From: Plantago ovata
Lineage: Eukaryota > Streptophyta > Magnoliopsida > Lamiales > Plantaginaceae
Assembly (NCBI GenBank): GCA_028274465.1
Contig: CM051458.1
Span: 53,433,253-53,497,252 of the forward strand
Reading direction: 5' to 3'
Length of the DNA stretch: 64,000 nucleotides
The notes under the pieces are model-generated. The model ran no database searches and was not told the DNA's origin. It saw only the letters and a list, made by a program, of their open reading frames with translations. How positions within the stretch are numbered: position 1 is the first letter of the stretch; every line of letters starts with the position of its first letter. Shown one piece after another: positions 40,885-52,114 of this stretch. The position numbers and the translations under genes were made by a program.

Positions 40885-43647
40885 ATGGCTCCCAAGAGAC
40901 AGTCTTCTAAGTCCTCAAAGTCATCAAAGGTTGACAGTGCTGAAACACGCACTGCTCCGGTGACTACTCCGGCTACAAACACAACGAAAGTTGTGTTGAA
41001 AAACGACCGCATATCCGAAAAACCTATGCCTCCGTCATATCTTGACACTGCAAAGTGTGAGATGTTGATGCAATGGGGAGGTTTTGCAAAAGAAAAGTAC
41101 ATTAGGTACTTTTATGAACAAGAACTCGATGACGAAAATGAAGAGGCGCTTGAGCTTATCAAGCAGCAAGGCCTCATGAACTTTATCTCTGCTCGCACTA
41201 AGCAAGTGAGCATGATTGATACAATGGAATTCTACAACAATGCAGAAATCCAGTCCCTTACTGATAGTAAAGGAGTCACTGAAAAAGTGATCTTTACTAC
41301 AGTTCAGAACACGCAAATCGTCCTGAAATGGACTGATTTAGCGGAGATATTTCAGATTCCAACCACTGGAACTGAAGATGACGTCACTGCCACTGACGAA
41401 GAAATTGAAGCTTTCTACAGTGACGTCAGAAATGAGAAAATGAAGAAAGGCGAGATTGCTCCCGTGACTTGGACAAAGCACGTTAAGAGAAAGCATCTCT
41501 GCCATTCACTTGGTCTAGTAGCTCTGCTACTAATAAAAGTTCTTGACTCCCAAGTTGGAGGAATTGACCAAGTAGGCCTGAGAAGATGGCCATTGCTGAT
41601 GCATATCCATGAAAATAAAACGGAACTTAACTGGGCTAAGTACATTTTCAACAGGCTTGTTGATTGTGTTACTATGTTTAAGGTACAGGTAGAAGACAAC
41701 AAGGTCTCACCTTCCTTTCCAGTTATGTATGGAATCAAGATATGCTACATCCTTGAACATTTCAGGATTCAGCTAAGAAACCCATTGCCAATCAAGAAAT
41801 CTGTGTGCAATGTGGGAAGATCATTCTACAAGCAGAATGTACCTAAGACTGCTGGAAAGAAAACTATGAAGACAACAACTGCAAATGTTGTCAGCACAAG
41901 CCAGCAAGAAAGGTATACAACAGCTGCAGATGTTACCACTCAGCAACTTAGAGATGAAACTGCTGTTGGTGGTGGTAACACAAAAGAAACTCCTGTAGGA
42001 AATCAACAAGGTACGTGTACAACAACCGTTGCTGAAAATGCAACTATAGATGACTCCGGGAAACTGGAGAAATCTAACAAGAAAAAGAGGAAAGCTGATG
42101 ATGACACTCAGACTGCAGCGTCATCAGCAAACCCCGTACCTAAGAGGAAACGGACCAGCAACAAAAGGAAGAAAACACTGGCCCGCAAGTCAGTCCCTGC
42201 TGTCCAATACCTCTCAGACAAATCCCAGACAAATGCTGAAACGCATTTGCCAGTAGATGTTGCTGAGGTGATCACTGAAACCTATGTCAGCAATGTTGAA
42301 GTGTTTGCGGAAGCCTTCAACAATCAACTTAACGTTGATACCTCTACTGAGAATAGACCACAAGGCAGTGGAAATGAAATTCCTGCCCAAGTCCCAGATA
42401 TCTACATTGTAGATAATTTAGATGATCCAACTTTAAAACCAGCAAGTGACATTGCGGCTGATCTGCAAAGAGCGGCACTTGCTGATGCTGCTGAAAAGAT
42501 GGTTGTTGAACAAGCAACTCATCAAGTTGCTGAAACCCCGCTTGCAGAAGGACCAGTTGCTGAGACAGCAATGGTTCCAGTTCAAGAAGTTGCTGAAACA
42601 CAAGAAGCATTATTCAACGACGCATCTCGTGATGCTGAGAATACTGGCCCAAGTTCACCCAAGACATCAATCGACAAAGTCCAGCTTGTACTGGAAGAAA
42701 TAAGCAAACAAATGCAGTTGGAGATTGAAGAATCATCCAACAAATCCATTGATGTCTTCATGACAAGCAGTGAGCTCAAGGGTCAAGATGCTTCTGCTCA
42801 ACTTGTCATTTCAGAGACAAGGGAGATTGCTGAAACCGCACAGCTTTCTCAAATAGAGCAAAACCAGAAGTCTGCTGAAGAAACGGTCCAAGAAGCTGAA
42901 GAAACTGTTAATGCTGAAAGGATTGAGCCACAACCTGTCCTTCTTCAGCAGGTAGTTAATTCAACCATCAGTAAAACTTCGATTTCTGAAACTTATTCTT
43001 TTGCTAATATTATATTATCTCTACAGACTTCTCAAGATGCAAGTCAGATGGTTGTTGAAGCCTCTGCACTAGAACCAACACTCCCTGCTCAGCAGGTAGT
43101 TAATGATTTTGGTATTAAAACTAAGTTTGACAGCTTAGTACTTGTGTCTAACTCTAATTTATTTCAGGATGAACAAATGGAGGATGCTACTCAAGCTCCT
43201 CATGGAATGGAAATTGTACTACATGAGCTTGCTGACTCTCAGCAGGTAAATCATGTTTCAGATATGAACTCTAAAACAATTCTCCAAACCAATCCTGATC
43301 TAAATAACGTTCTTTTTCAGGCTCAAAAGGAGACCACTGAAGTGGTACTCATCACTGAAGATCATCAAGTAAGTTCTGAGGAACTGTACTTGAACTTCAA
43401 AAGGACTACTTTGTCTCAAGTTGCTAAGTCCGTCAGCAGCTGGCAGAGACATAGGCGAATGGACTTTTCTGATCTTCATCTTCATCTTTCAAACGAGATA
43501 AAGAGATCTTCTCTACTGAAGCTCGAAATATTTGTCCACTCCATCCTTCCTGAAGAAATGTCATATTCTCAGCAAATGAGCTCGAATCTGATTGCTCAAA
43601 TCAGAGAGAATATGAAGGCAAAATTCAAAGGTGCCTCTCCAGCTTAA
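40885..43647 (+). CDS. Sirevirus env-like ORF, first part (920 aa)
   Basis: Starts MAPKRQSSKSSKSSK. Residues about 50-300 form a globular part (YLDTAKCEMLMQWGGFAKEK, FYNNAEIQSLTDSKGV, WTDLAEIFQIPTTG) resembling the 'putative plant transposon protein' type domain common in plant repeat ORFs. It is followed by a Lys-rich nuclear-signal-like stretch (PVPKRKRTSNKRKKTLARKS) and a long Ala/Glu/Gln-rich region dominated by VAET repeats. No convincing signal peptide or membrane span is seen, so 'env-like' is by position only. Three short intron-like segments (42952-43026, 43096-43167, 43246-43320) lie near the C-terminus without breaking the frame. Confidence 0.72.
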   Translation: MAPKRQSSKSSKSSKVDSAETRTAPVTTPATNTTKVVLKNDRISEKPMPPSYLDTAKCEMLMQWGGFAKEKYIRYFYEQELDDENEEALELIKQQGLMNFISARTKQVSMIDTMEFYNNAEIQSLTDSKGVTEKVIFTTVQNTQIVLKWTDLAEIFQIPTTGTEDDVTATDEEIEAFYSDVRNEKMKKGEIAPVTWTKHVKRKHLCHSLGLVALLLIKVLDSQVGGIDQVGLRRWPLLMHIHENKTELNWAKYIFNRLVDCVTMFKVQVEDNKVSPSFPVMYGIKICYILEHFRIQLRNPLPIKKSVCNVGRSFYKQNVPKTAGKKTMKTTTANVVSTSQQERYTTAADVTTQQLRDETAVGGGNTKETPVGNQQGTCTTTVAENATIDDSGKLEKSNKKKRKADDDTQTAASSANPVPKRKRTSNKRKKTLARKSVPAVQYLSDKSQTNAETHLPVDVAEVITETYVSNVEVFAEAFNNQLNVDTSTENRPQGSGNEIPAQVPDIYIVDNLDDPTLKPASDIAADLQRAALADAAEKMVVEQATHQVAETPLAEGPVAETAMVPVQEVAETQEALFNDASRDAENTGPSSPKTSIDKVQLVLEEISKQMQLEIEESSNKSIDVFMTSSELKGQDASAQLVISETREIAETAQLSQIEQNQKSAEETVQEAEETVNAERIEPQPVLLQQVVNSTISKTSISETYSFANIILSLQTSQDASQMVVEASALEPTLPAQQVVNDFGIKTKFDSLVLVSNSNLFQDEQMEDATQAPHGMEIVLHELADSQQVNHVSDMNSKTILQTNPDLNNVLFQAQKETTEVVLITEDHQVSSEELYLNFKRTTLSQVAKSVSSWQRHRRMDFSDLHLHLSNEIKRSSLLKLEIFVHSILPEEMSYSQQMSSNLIAQIRENMKAKFKGASPA
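42952..43320 (+). other. Three in-frame intron-like segments
   Basis: 42952-43026 (75 nt), 43096-43167 (72 nt) and 43246-43320 (75 nt) each start GTA after CAGCAG and end TACAG or TTTCAG. They are AT-rich, contain CTAAT- or CTAAC-like branch points (TTGCTAATATT; TCTAACTCTAATTT) and are stop-free with length divisible by three. The segments between are 69 and 78 nt. Confidence 0.7.
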
Positions 43648-46096
43648 CAAGCTGTGATGCTCAAAGGTTCATTTGTACCTGTGGTGGATGATCCCCACAA
43701 AATCAATGAGGGAGAGGAAGTGACAAGTGTTGCTTTGTATAAGCACGTTGAGCTAGTCATTCTGACCGACGATGATGAAGAATAAGAAGATGAGAACATT
43801 CCCACTGATCCTAGTGATGATGAAGGGAAAGATTCCAAGGACAAGAAAGACGATGATGATGACAATCAAGGTCCAAGTCCTGATGCTGGAGGATTGAAGT
43901 TGACAGTTGCTGAAAATGCTCAACCCGAAAATCAGCAAGCTGAACAACAACAACCTCAGCAAGAATCTCAACCTCCTCCTGCTGCTGCTGCTGAAAATCA
44001 AGCACCTGTGCAAGGTGCGGATACTGAAGAGGAATATGCCAGAAAAAGGGCTGCCTTGAAAAATGGCAAAAGTCCAGTTTCTGATGCCAAGGTTACTGAA
44101 GAAAACCTTGATGATGATGAAGAACAAGATGAAGATTACCAACGCGCTCTCCAGAACAGTCTCTTGATCCATGCAAGGCATACGCAGGATCTAGAAATTG
44201 GTCAATCTTCAGGAGTAAGATCAACGGAAGTCCCCTCCCTTCCATTTACTACTGGCGGAACTCCAGTAATTGAGTCTCAAACTCAATTAAAACTAACTAC
44301 TGGCGAAACTCCAGTAATTGAGTCTCAAACTCAATTAAAACTAACTACTGGTGAAACTCCAGTTGTTGAGTCTGAAGCGTTGCCATCAGCAACCACTCAA
44401 CAAAAGGAAGTGAAGCTACTGATAAAGGTTCTAAAGTTGCTAAACTTGATGAATCTGAGGATGATGACTACTTGTCAGAAAATGAGGATGAACAATCCAA
44501 GCGAGACCCAAAAGTTGTTCAGATTCCTCCTCCTGATTACATCAATGATTTAGATGATGGTCTAAGAGCAGAATTGCTGACGCGTGATGATCAGTTTGCT
44601 TCCGAACTTAAGGTTCATTCCTTGACACCACATCTAGTGTCCGTTCCCAAGAGTTGAGGAGTTTACTCCTAGAATTTTAGCACTAAAGGAAGTCCATAAT
44701 GCCTGCAAAGCTGAAGATGAGGCATTGCTTGCTGAGAGACCACTTGACTTTGGAAAGATATTGGCTACAGTGCTGAGACGCACTACTACTTTGACCATAG
44801 CTCAGAAAGACATCAGTCTTTATCACAAAAGCTATGAAGAAGATGTAAGTCAAGCTCTAAATCTAGCAAAGACCGCTCTCGTGAAGGCTCAGACTTTCAT
44901 CGATGAGAAGGCCGCAACAGAGAAAAGACATGAAGAGAACATGATGAGTATTCAAAGAGAGTTGTCAAAAATGACTTCTGACCAACAACAAATCATCATG
45001 AAGTATAACAGTTTAAGCACTCTTGCTGAAAATTGCAATGAGTTTTATTCTCTGCACATCACTCCGATGTTGCAATCCATGTCTAAGGGGGAAAAGAAGA
45101 GTACCAGAAAAAGAAACCAAACCCCTCCTGCTGTTGATGAGCCACTGCCCATAGAACCACTTGCTGAAAAAGAGCAAAGTTCTAAAAGGCAAGCAGAATC
45201 TGAGTTGAATTCAGCAAGTACCAAAAAGAGAAAAACCGCTGCTGAAACTCAAGATTTTTGCCATACTGAAAGTCATCACAATCTGAATGAAGATGATGAA
45301 GATGATGACAATCAAACAATAGCTCAAGCCATAAGAGCTAGACCCTTAACAGCCTTGACTCCGTCTGGCCACTCAAAGTATTTTTCGTCTGACTCTTCAG
45401 CAAGAGATCAAGACAATGCTAAAAAAAGAAGAAGAAGGCAAAGACAGGAAAAAAGAGGCTGGCCAGCATTGCTATTGGCTCCGGCATTGAATACACAAGA
45501 CCAGCAATGAAGAAACCACTCAGAATGTAATCAGAAACATTCATGGTTGCTGGATCTTAAAGCTGGAATACTTGCTGGTAAATGAGTTCTTTCCTACAGC
45601 CATATTGAATCAAATGTTCAAATGGATTGAACTCAAAGTCGAAAGAAATCAAAGGGAAGAGTCCCTCCCAAGAAATATTGCTGGGAGATGGTTGAATCTT
45701 GAGGTCTCAGTAAGAAGAATCGCCATTGGTAAGACATACAAACAAGAACCAAATCTGATCAAACCACCTGGCATTGCTTACTACTCTGACCCAGTAACAA
45801 AGAAAACAAAGAAGAGACTTGGATTGATTCCTTATGAGTACTTCTATCTCACTGCTAAGGATCAAGAAGAAGATCTTCTCTGGCTAAGAAAGATTCATCC
45901 GAAAAGCATTTCAGATACACAGCTTCTCCATGCCAGCAATTGGGGCATGCATTTGTGGGTGACTAACTACATGGAAATGAATGCTGAAAAGCATCATCAT
46001 ACCGCCTCCATAAACGCAAGAATTCTTCAACTACAAGTCCGTAGGCTTCTGGAAAACTACGAAAAGGACTGTGTTGAATTTACTGCACTTGCTTAG
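43648..46096 (+). pseudogene. Sirevirus env-like region, second part (broken frames)
   Basis: After TAA at 43645 coding-like sequence continues: 43648 onward, an acidic and Gln-rich stretch in 43894-44553, 44725-45510 (helical, SQALNLAKTALVKAQTFIDE, then a KKRRRRQRQEKRG basic cluster) and 45572-46096 (MLVNEFFPTAILNQMFKWIE, LIPYEYFYLTAKDQEEDLLW). The last piece ends just before the 3' LTR region. These appear to be one long protein of perhaps 1,700 residues broken by stops and shifts. Confidence 0.65.
44248..44391 (+). repeat. Three tandem 48-bp repeats in the env-like region
   Basis: Starts at 44248, 44296 and 44344; each encodes 16 residues of the form TTGETPVIESQTQLKL. The third copy diverges after VVES. 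Confidence 0.9.
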
Positions 46097-46390
46097 AAGA
46101 GTGTAAGAGAGATTTTAAGATAATCATCTAGAAGAGCTTAACTCTCTGTAATACTTTTTGTTAAAGTTTTTGTTTGCTGATTCTGTTTAAGTTATCTCTG
46201 CTATTTCATGTAAACTTTTGAAAGATAACTATCAGCAATGAAGCTTTTGACTCTTATTGGTTTTTGATTATGCAATTTACTTATGCTTACTGTTTAATTA
46301 TTCAAGTATGCTTGCATTAATCAACTGATTTATTCAACATTAGAAAACTCTAAAAGGGTAACAATTAATTTAGCCATGGATTGCTAACAT

Positions 46391-46406
46391 CAAAAAGGGG
46401 GAAATT
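46391..46406 (+). other. Sirevirus-like polypurine tract
   Basis: CAAAAAGGGGGAAATT directly before TGTTAGGG. An A-run followed by G-run is characteristic of Sirevirus polypurine tracts. Confidence 0.88.
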
Positions 46407-48057
46407 TGTTAGGGAACTTGTAATTTTGATGAGCAATTAACCATGCTAAATTAAGGAAAATCCAGTAACTAGTACTCTTAAGGTCCATAGGAATTTAGAA
46501 TTTTAAGGACATTGTAAAAGAGGAACGTTTGCTGAAGACTTAGATTAGGTGTTAGTTAAGTTGGTTTTTACCGCTTACGATGTATTTTATTTTCTGAAAA
46601 GAAAATAACTTATTGAAGCTCTAGCTTATGATGTATCTTATTTTCTGAAAAGAAAATAACCTATTGAAGCATTTGCTGACGATGTACTTTATTTTTACAA
46701 ACGAACTATTGAAGCATTTAGAAACCGCTCAGAATCTTGAAGATTATTGAAGCTCTGAAGACTTGAAGAATTCGAAGATCTGAAGACTAGAAGATTGCTG
46801 AACACTGGTATCTACAAAGGCACGTGTTGCTCAGAAAGTGGAAACTTCAGCAACAACATTGCATAAGTGAAAATCTGAAAGACAGAGTAGGTTGTGCTTG
46901 CTGAAACTGAGACTGACCACTTGCTGATGGAACATATGTGACCTCTTGCTGAAAGTACTTGAATTTTCACTCCATTGTTACTGTTTGAATTCTATTCAAA
47001 TATGCATTAAATGCAAAGCTTACACGCAAAGGACATGAAGACTAGAAGACAAACAAGGACGCTGCTAAAAGTACAAAAGCAAGATAGTGATATCTTAAGG
47101 ATCAAAAGCCTTGGAATTTAAAATTCAAACGGCTCCTTACTTGCACTATAAATAGAGGTCATCCGGCAAAGAGTTGAAGTGTGTCAACAACGTGATCAAA
47201 CTCTCACTTGTGCTTAAACTCACATACCTTCAAATTCTCTATACTGCCTTTGATCCGTTCGAAGACTTAAAGCTTGAAAAAGCTACATGTGAAGAAGTAG
47301 AACAAACTTGGCTAAGAAATTAGTTAAGTGTTCTTTCTTTCAAACAAGAACAAGTCTTGACACCAGAAACAATCAAACTTGTTTACTGCAAAGTATTCAA
47401 AGTTGTGTTTCTTAGATTACTTGTTGTAACTGAATAAGTTATAATTAAGTTATCTCAACCCAAAACTCTCTAACTGAAAATACACCCTTTCAGGCGTGAT
47501 ATTCAGGGGGAACTTAATCGAGCATAGTTTTGCTGATTAAAAGTACCAAGTTTGGTGGAGAACAAGGTTACATTCTCTAGATTAGGTTGGAGACAAAGCA
47601 AGTGTGCTTTGGTTTCTGTTGAATCGCTCTAGATAGGAGATTGTAAGGAACCTCAATCATATCTTACTGGATTCGGTCCTAAGAAAGGACAAAGTGGATT
47701 AGTTGAGAGATTACGCCACTCTCAGATACCACTATAAAAGTGTTTGTGTGATTTACTTACTGTACTTAGTTTTCAGCAAATCATATCTGTCTGTACACAG
47801 TCACTCACATCACTTGCTGAAACCTTTACTTACTGAAAGAGCACTTATTGTATCAAAGACTTCCGCTCTCTGATTTTAAGTATCAGCAAACCAAGTTACT
47901 GAAAAGTAACTTACGCGTGCTGAGAAAGTTAAGTATCAGCAAACTCATTACTGAAAAGTAATAAGTACTTGCTGAGAAAGTTTTAAACGACGAAAGTTTG
48001 AAAAGACTATTCACCCCCCCCCCTCTAGTCTTTTCTTGTTGTTTAAAGGGACCAACA
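46407..48057 (+). mobile_element. Sirevirus-like 3' LTR
   Basis: 1651 bp, TGTTAGGGAAC...ACCAACA, followed by ACATC at 48058. Same GAAA-loop hairpins as the 5' LTR. Has a roughly 40-bp segment around 46700-46745 (ATTTAGAAACCGCTCAGAAT) missing from the 5' copy. Confidence 0.92.
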
Positions 48058-48062
48058 ACATC

Positions 48063-48589
48063 GGTAGACATATCGTCATCCCCAAAGATAGAGTCACTGC
48101 TCTCGTTGTGCACATAAGGGACCGACTTACTTCTACTTGGACCAGCCTCATCAAAATTTGAAGGCGATCGACGAATCTCATCGTCGGATGAGAGAGTCAC
48201 CACCCTCTTATAGTAGCCTTGAGGTAAATACCTTACAGGTCTCGGACTCCCAGTGTTCTTGGAAGAAGATTTCCCCTCTATGGGAAGAGCCTCAGAATTA
48301 TTTAAGGCGGGTACATCATCTTCCAAAATGATGAGGAAATAATAATGGCGCAACTACCACATAGGGAGGAAAGGGGCCAACGAGAAATTTAAAAAGGGGA
48401 GCAGTTACTACATGAAATGAGCGAGCACAAATACAAGAAACATAGCAATGGCGCGAATAAAGGCAAAAATAAAAGAAAACAGGTAGTCGAACTTACTTGA
48501 TTCAACGGAAAGGAAAGGTAGCTTGCTCGACGACTCCGCTCGACTACGTCTGCTCCTCGCTCTTTACAGTTGCTACTCGGACAGTTCAA
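48063..48589 (-). pseudogene. Antisense gene of element A, first two exons
   Basis: Minus-strand exon 1 (48589-48497) starts MNCPSSNCKERGADVVERSR and ends SFPLNQ at a GTAAGT donor. Intron 48496-48354 (143 nt) ends CTATGTGGTAG. Exon 2 from 48353 continues in phase 0 (LRHYYFLIILEDDVPALNNS) and runs through RYLPQGYYKRVVTLSSDDEI and SSDSIFGDDDMSTDV to the Sirevirus-like insertion. The exon is open throughout. The protein's N-terminal half is acidic and Ser-rich, so no function is suggested by it. Confidence 0.68.
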
Positions 48590-48640
48590 ATTGCTCTGAG
48601 TGAGTTTGGCGAAAATGTTGCAAATGAATCTAAGTACCCC

Positions 48641-48648
48641 TATTTATA
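48641..48648 (-). promoter_or_regulatory. TATA box of the antisense gene
   Basis: The minus strand reads TATAAATAGGGG, with TATAAATA at 48648-48641, about 50 bases upstream of the exon 1 ATG (48589). A start of transcription about 30 bases downstream (near 48612) would leave a short leader. It is inside element A, opposite to the main transcript. Confidence 0.65.
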
Positions 48649-48664
48649 AGAGGGTAGTACTAGA

Positions 48665-49194
48665 AAGCGAACCGTCGCATATGTAGCGACGAATCTAGGC
48701 CACACTCGCAACGAGACAGAAGGCCCAGATTGAGCCACATCATGAAAAGACGATTTTGCCCTTGGAGCGCCCCCGACTTAAGAAAAAACGTCCGGAGCGT
48801 ACGCGAATTAGGGCTCGCCCTACCAGGCAGGCTCCTCGAGCCAAAAAAAAAAAAAAACTCTGAAGAACCTCGGAACGTCTCCAAACACGTGCTCCGAAGG
48901 CAGAAAAGACTACTCCTCGACCTTGTGAAGCTGCATGACCTTACCCGGATCCAATCTCTTTCATACAAATATCCTTTTTGGTGGTCCGAGTACCGTCTAC
49001 TCGAACCATAAAAAAGGGGGAGGGGGGAGGGAGAGATAGGAGGAGGGAAAGATTAAGAAAACCATCGGGTCGCAAGGAAAAACTTTTTGCAATTATACAT
49101 CGAACCATACTTCAAGATTGAAGGGAAGGCCGACTTGAACTTAATAGTTCCACAACTATCTTCTACTAAGATACTTGGAAACTAGGGGGACATA
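48665..49194 (+). mobile_element. Element A 3' internal region with purine-rich tracts
   Basis: Upstream of the antisense promoter. Contains a 14-15 nt A run (about 48845) and a long purine tract at about 49010-49070 (AAAAAGGGGGAGGGGGGAGG onward), then a shorter CTAGGGGGA at 49182-49190 just before the LTR. The last is the probable primer tract; the longer one may be a second polypurine tract. Confidence 0.6.
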
Positions 49195-50201
49195 TGTTGG
49201 TGTCGGAATATGTCCAACCCCTAAGGACGTCTAAGAGCGTACTAGGGCGTCATGGGTTGACCATGACAGAAGGGTCCGATCACCTTTCACCATGGTCCGA
49301 CCAGACAAGATACTAGGAAAAATAGCCTAAGTCCTTATGTTTGACCTAAAAGTACAACTGCCCTACTAGCCATTGAGCTGCCCTACTAGCGTGGTGACGC
49401 CCTACTAGCAGGACAAAGTCCTAGTAGCCACCAGCTAGGAGAAAGGCAAGCCCAGCAAAGAGCTCCTCGGGCTACACCACAACCTCCGGCTACATAGGGT
49501 CGCCCTACTAGCACGCAGAGAGGGACAAGATTGGTGCCCTTCTGCCCTACTAGCACAGGTAGTCGGACGAGTGTCCTTCCGTCCTACTACCACAAGTGGC
49601 CGGACATAACTCCTTACGTCAAGTAAGAATTAACATGCCCTAAGGAAAAGGTGGTCCTCAGACCTTAGAAGCTCGGCAGTCACCCTACTACCCCGTCCTC
49701 GGACGGTACTAGGGCGGCACCCGCCCTAGGAGCACTTTGGTACCAAGGATGACTATTTTACCCCTGTCAACCCTAGTGGAAGATCTGGGCCAAAGCGCAT
49801 GGGTCACTCCGAATGGGCCTAAGCCCATGGAAGACTCAATCATGGCCGGACACTTGTCACGATCCTAAGTGCTCAAGCAATATTCTATTGCTAGTATAAA
49901 TATGGGCTCACTCCAATCAAGGTAATCGATCAATCATTCAATCATCACACTACTTTCTCACTCTACATTTACTAGGGAAGCCTACCAACTCCCTACACGT
50001 AAAGTCGTCCCTCCGGCTTGATCATTGACAAGTCGGGCTTGTGGCACTAACCCCCCCCCCCTCGCTAAGTTATACTTCAGATCCTAGGTACAGTACGGAA
50101 GGCACTTGAAGTGCGAAGGACGTTCTAGAACCTTCGCCCTACGACGCTCCAGAGGAAAGTACGACCACGCTCCAGAGGAAAGCAGTAATTATCTATCAAC
50201 A
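49195..50201 (+). mobile_element. Element A 3' LTR (complete)
   Basis: About 1007 bp, TGTTGGTGTCGG...CTATCAACA. Its distal 700 bp match 4598-5304. The decamer CCCTACTAGC recurs at 49371, 49381, 49400, 49503 and 49545, with variants near 49582 and 49683. TATAAATATGG at about 49895 is a likely TATA box. Confidence 0.85.
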
Positions 50202-51880
50202 AGTAAGTTCGATATGTCTCCGTCAAGCCATAGTATAAATAATTAAGTCTCAAAGGTATAAAGTGTGGATATAGAGGGTTCGAAGTGCTTGCTCCATAGG
50301 TGTTTGTGCACCGTATTATGAGTAGGTTTCATAATTTAAACTTGGTTAAGTACAATAATCACTCAACTGATGATACTACTTTCAAACCGATCACCAATGA
50401 TCATGAATGAATACCCCTTAATTGTACTTGGGGTCATGATCACTCCTGGTCTTTTCATGACTTCTCACGAATGGTTAATTAAGTCCTACAGGTAGTCGAA
50501 GGTCTCAGTAAAGTGTTCGAGCTCTAATAATTATTTGACGCTACCAACATAATCCCCAAAGCCGGAGTTTCCCTTTGTGGACCGAGGATACCATTTCACC
50601 CCTGATTAATTATTGCAGTGGATTTTGGTGCCTCCCTTCATAGAAGTTGAACAATTGGTTCTGTTGTTTAAACGTTTTGGGTAGAAATTAGTGGCTATAG
50701 AGTGGAGCATTAGAAATGGGTGACTTTGAACTTGCAAGTGTGTGCAGTGGGACTTTTTTTCCATAATATTAATGACACGAATTGTGGAATAGGGCACGTA
50801 GGGCCTCTAATTAAGAGGAGGATTAGTTTGAATCTCCGAGATCAAACGGCTCTGATCAAAATTGGTAGATTAGATGGTCTAGATCAGATCTCGAGATTAG
50901 TGGCGGGAATAGTAGTTGGAAACAATTGAGTTTTCTTTTCTTTTCGTTTCTTGAGAATGCAAAAAATTGAGTTCGTTGCACTAAATTCGTCCAGCTCATC
51001 ACACAATCTATAATAATAATTATTACTTATTACGAAAAATTTAAAGAACCCTATTTGGTTTTATTTTCACAATGTTCGATTTGACATTAAATTAATTATA
51101 ATTATATTCATTGTGAAAAATAATTCAAAATATTATATTATGAAAGTATAATTCTTATATTTTTATAATATAACTTTTAAAACTATTTTTTGTATAATGA
51201 ATTATGATTAATTTGAGGTTAAACTGAACATAAAAAAAAGCGAACGAAATTAAATGGGGTTCTTTAAAGATTTTGGAGGAAGTAATAAAAAAAAAACATA
51301 TTGATTCTACTCGTCATTTGTTGTTTCTTGTCACCATTTTGGAAGTCAATTATGTGTCCAACGTGCTTAGTTCCCATGGTGTACGAAGGAGCAATTTATG
51401 GCTAAACAACCTCCAAGAAAGTTTACCTTCTAAATTTAATTATTAATTTTATGTATCGACATACTTTCCTTGTCCCAGAGCAGTTGCACCATTTGCTTCT
51501 GGGCACAGAAAATAAGAAGAAGAGTTAAATATTGAATTATATTGATAGTGAGTGTTGCTTGTACTTTATAGAGGATTTATAATTGTGGCCACAAAAATAT
51601 GTTGATTGAATATAATATTATTTTAACCATATTCAAATATATATGACAATGAAATGAAATGGTGTAACTCTAACGGGACGCCCAAAATGGCAAAATGGTG
51701 CAACTGTTATGGGACGGAGGATGCTTTTACACATCCAGTGTCTTAAATAAAAGTATATTAAATAAAAATCAGATAATGCGTTTTCTCCTCTCCTACCTAA
51801 AAAGTTGCTGCCACCATATGTAGTATTGTGGGGCCGCTTCTCTGACCAAATCGGTGGATTTGTCACCGCTTAGGTGATGA
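50202..51880. other. AT-rich flanking DNA, nothing recognisable
   Basis: No convincing ORF, repeat boundary or RNA gene seen. The first five bases after the LTR (AGTAA) are the candidate target duplication of element A; the left copy is outside the window. Confidence 0.5.
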
Positions 51881-52114
51881 ATCTGGACCAGTTACCGCAC
51901 AAAAGACCCTGTCGATCTGGATCAATGACTTACATGGATTTTACTGGTACTGAGACGCCTGGTTTTACGCCTGACTTTAACTTTACCAAGAAGGACAGAC
52001 TCCGACTCCTACATACGCAAGCAAATTGTCACCTGGTCGCCCTCAAGATATGAGAATTAGGAATGAAGTCACTACTTCTACTGAAAGAAGCAAGATAAAA
52101 ATTCTCCCCCCCCC

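Larger units (their letters stand above)
33073..48057 (+). mobile_element. Sirevirus-like Ty1/copia element (15 kb, with env-like region)
   Basis: Complete ends: two LTRs, tRNA-Met PBS, AAAAAGGGGG-type polypurine tract and a perfect target duplication. Gag is followed by pol in copia order, then a long unrelated coding region before the 3' LTR, the layout of Sireviruses (SIRE/Maximus). Pol is broken in several places and a 100-N assembly gap falls in the RNase H region. The word GCTGAA recurs throughout LTRs, spacers and ORFs. Confidence 0.88.

Noticed and set aside
43369..43572. A fourth intron in the env-like ORF (GTAAGT...TTCTCAG, 204 nt)
   Set aside because: The donor is good and the length is divisible by three, but the interior is not AT-rich and reads like protein; too weak to list with the other three.
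40885..43647. A true viral envelope protein
   Set aside because: No signal peptide, fusion peptide or membrane anchor can be seen; it is called env-like only by position.
50606..50929. Short ORFs in the flanking DNA
   Set aside because: Length expected by chance, no recognisable motif.
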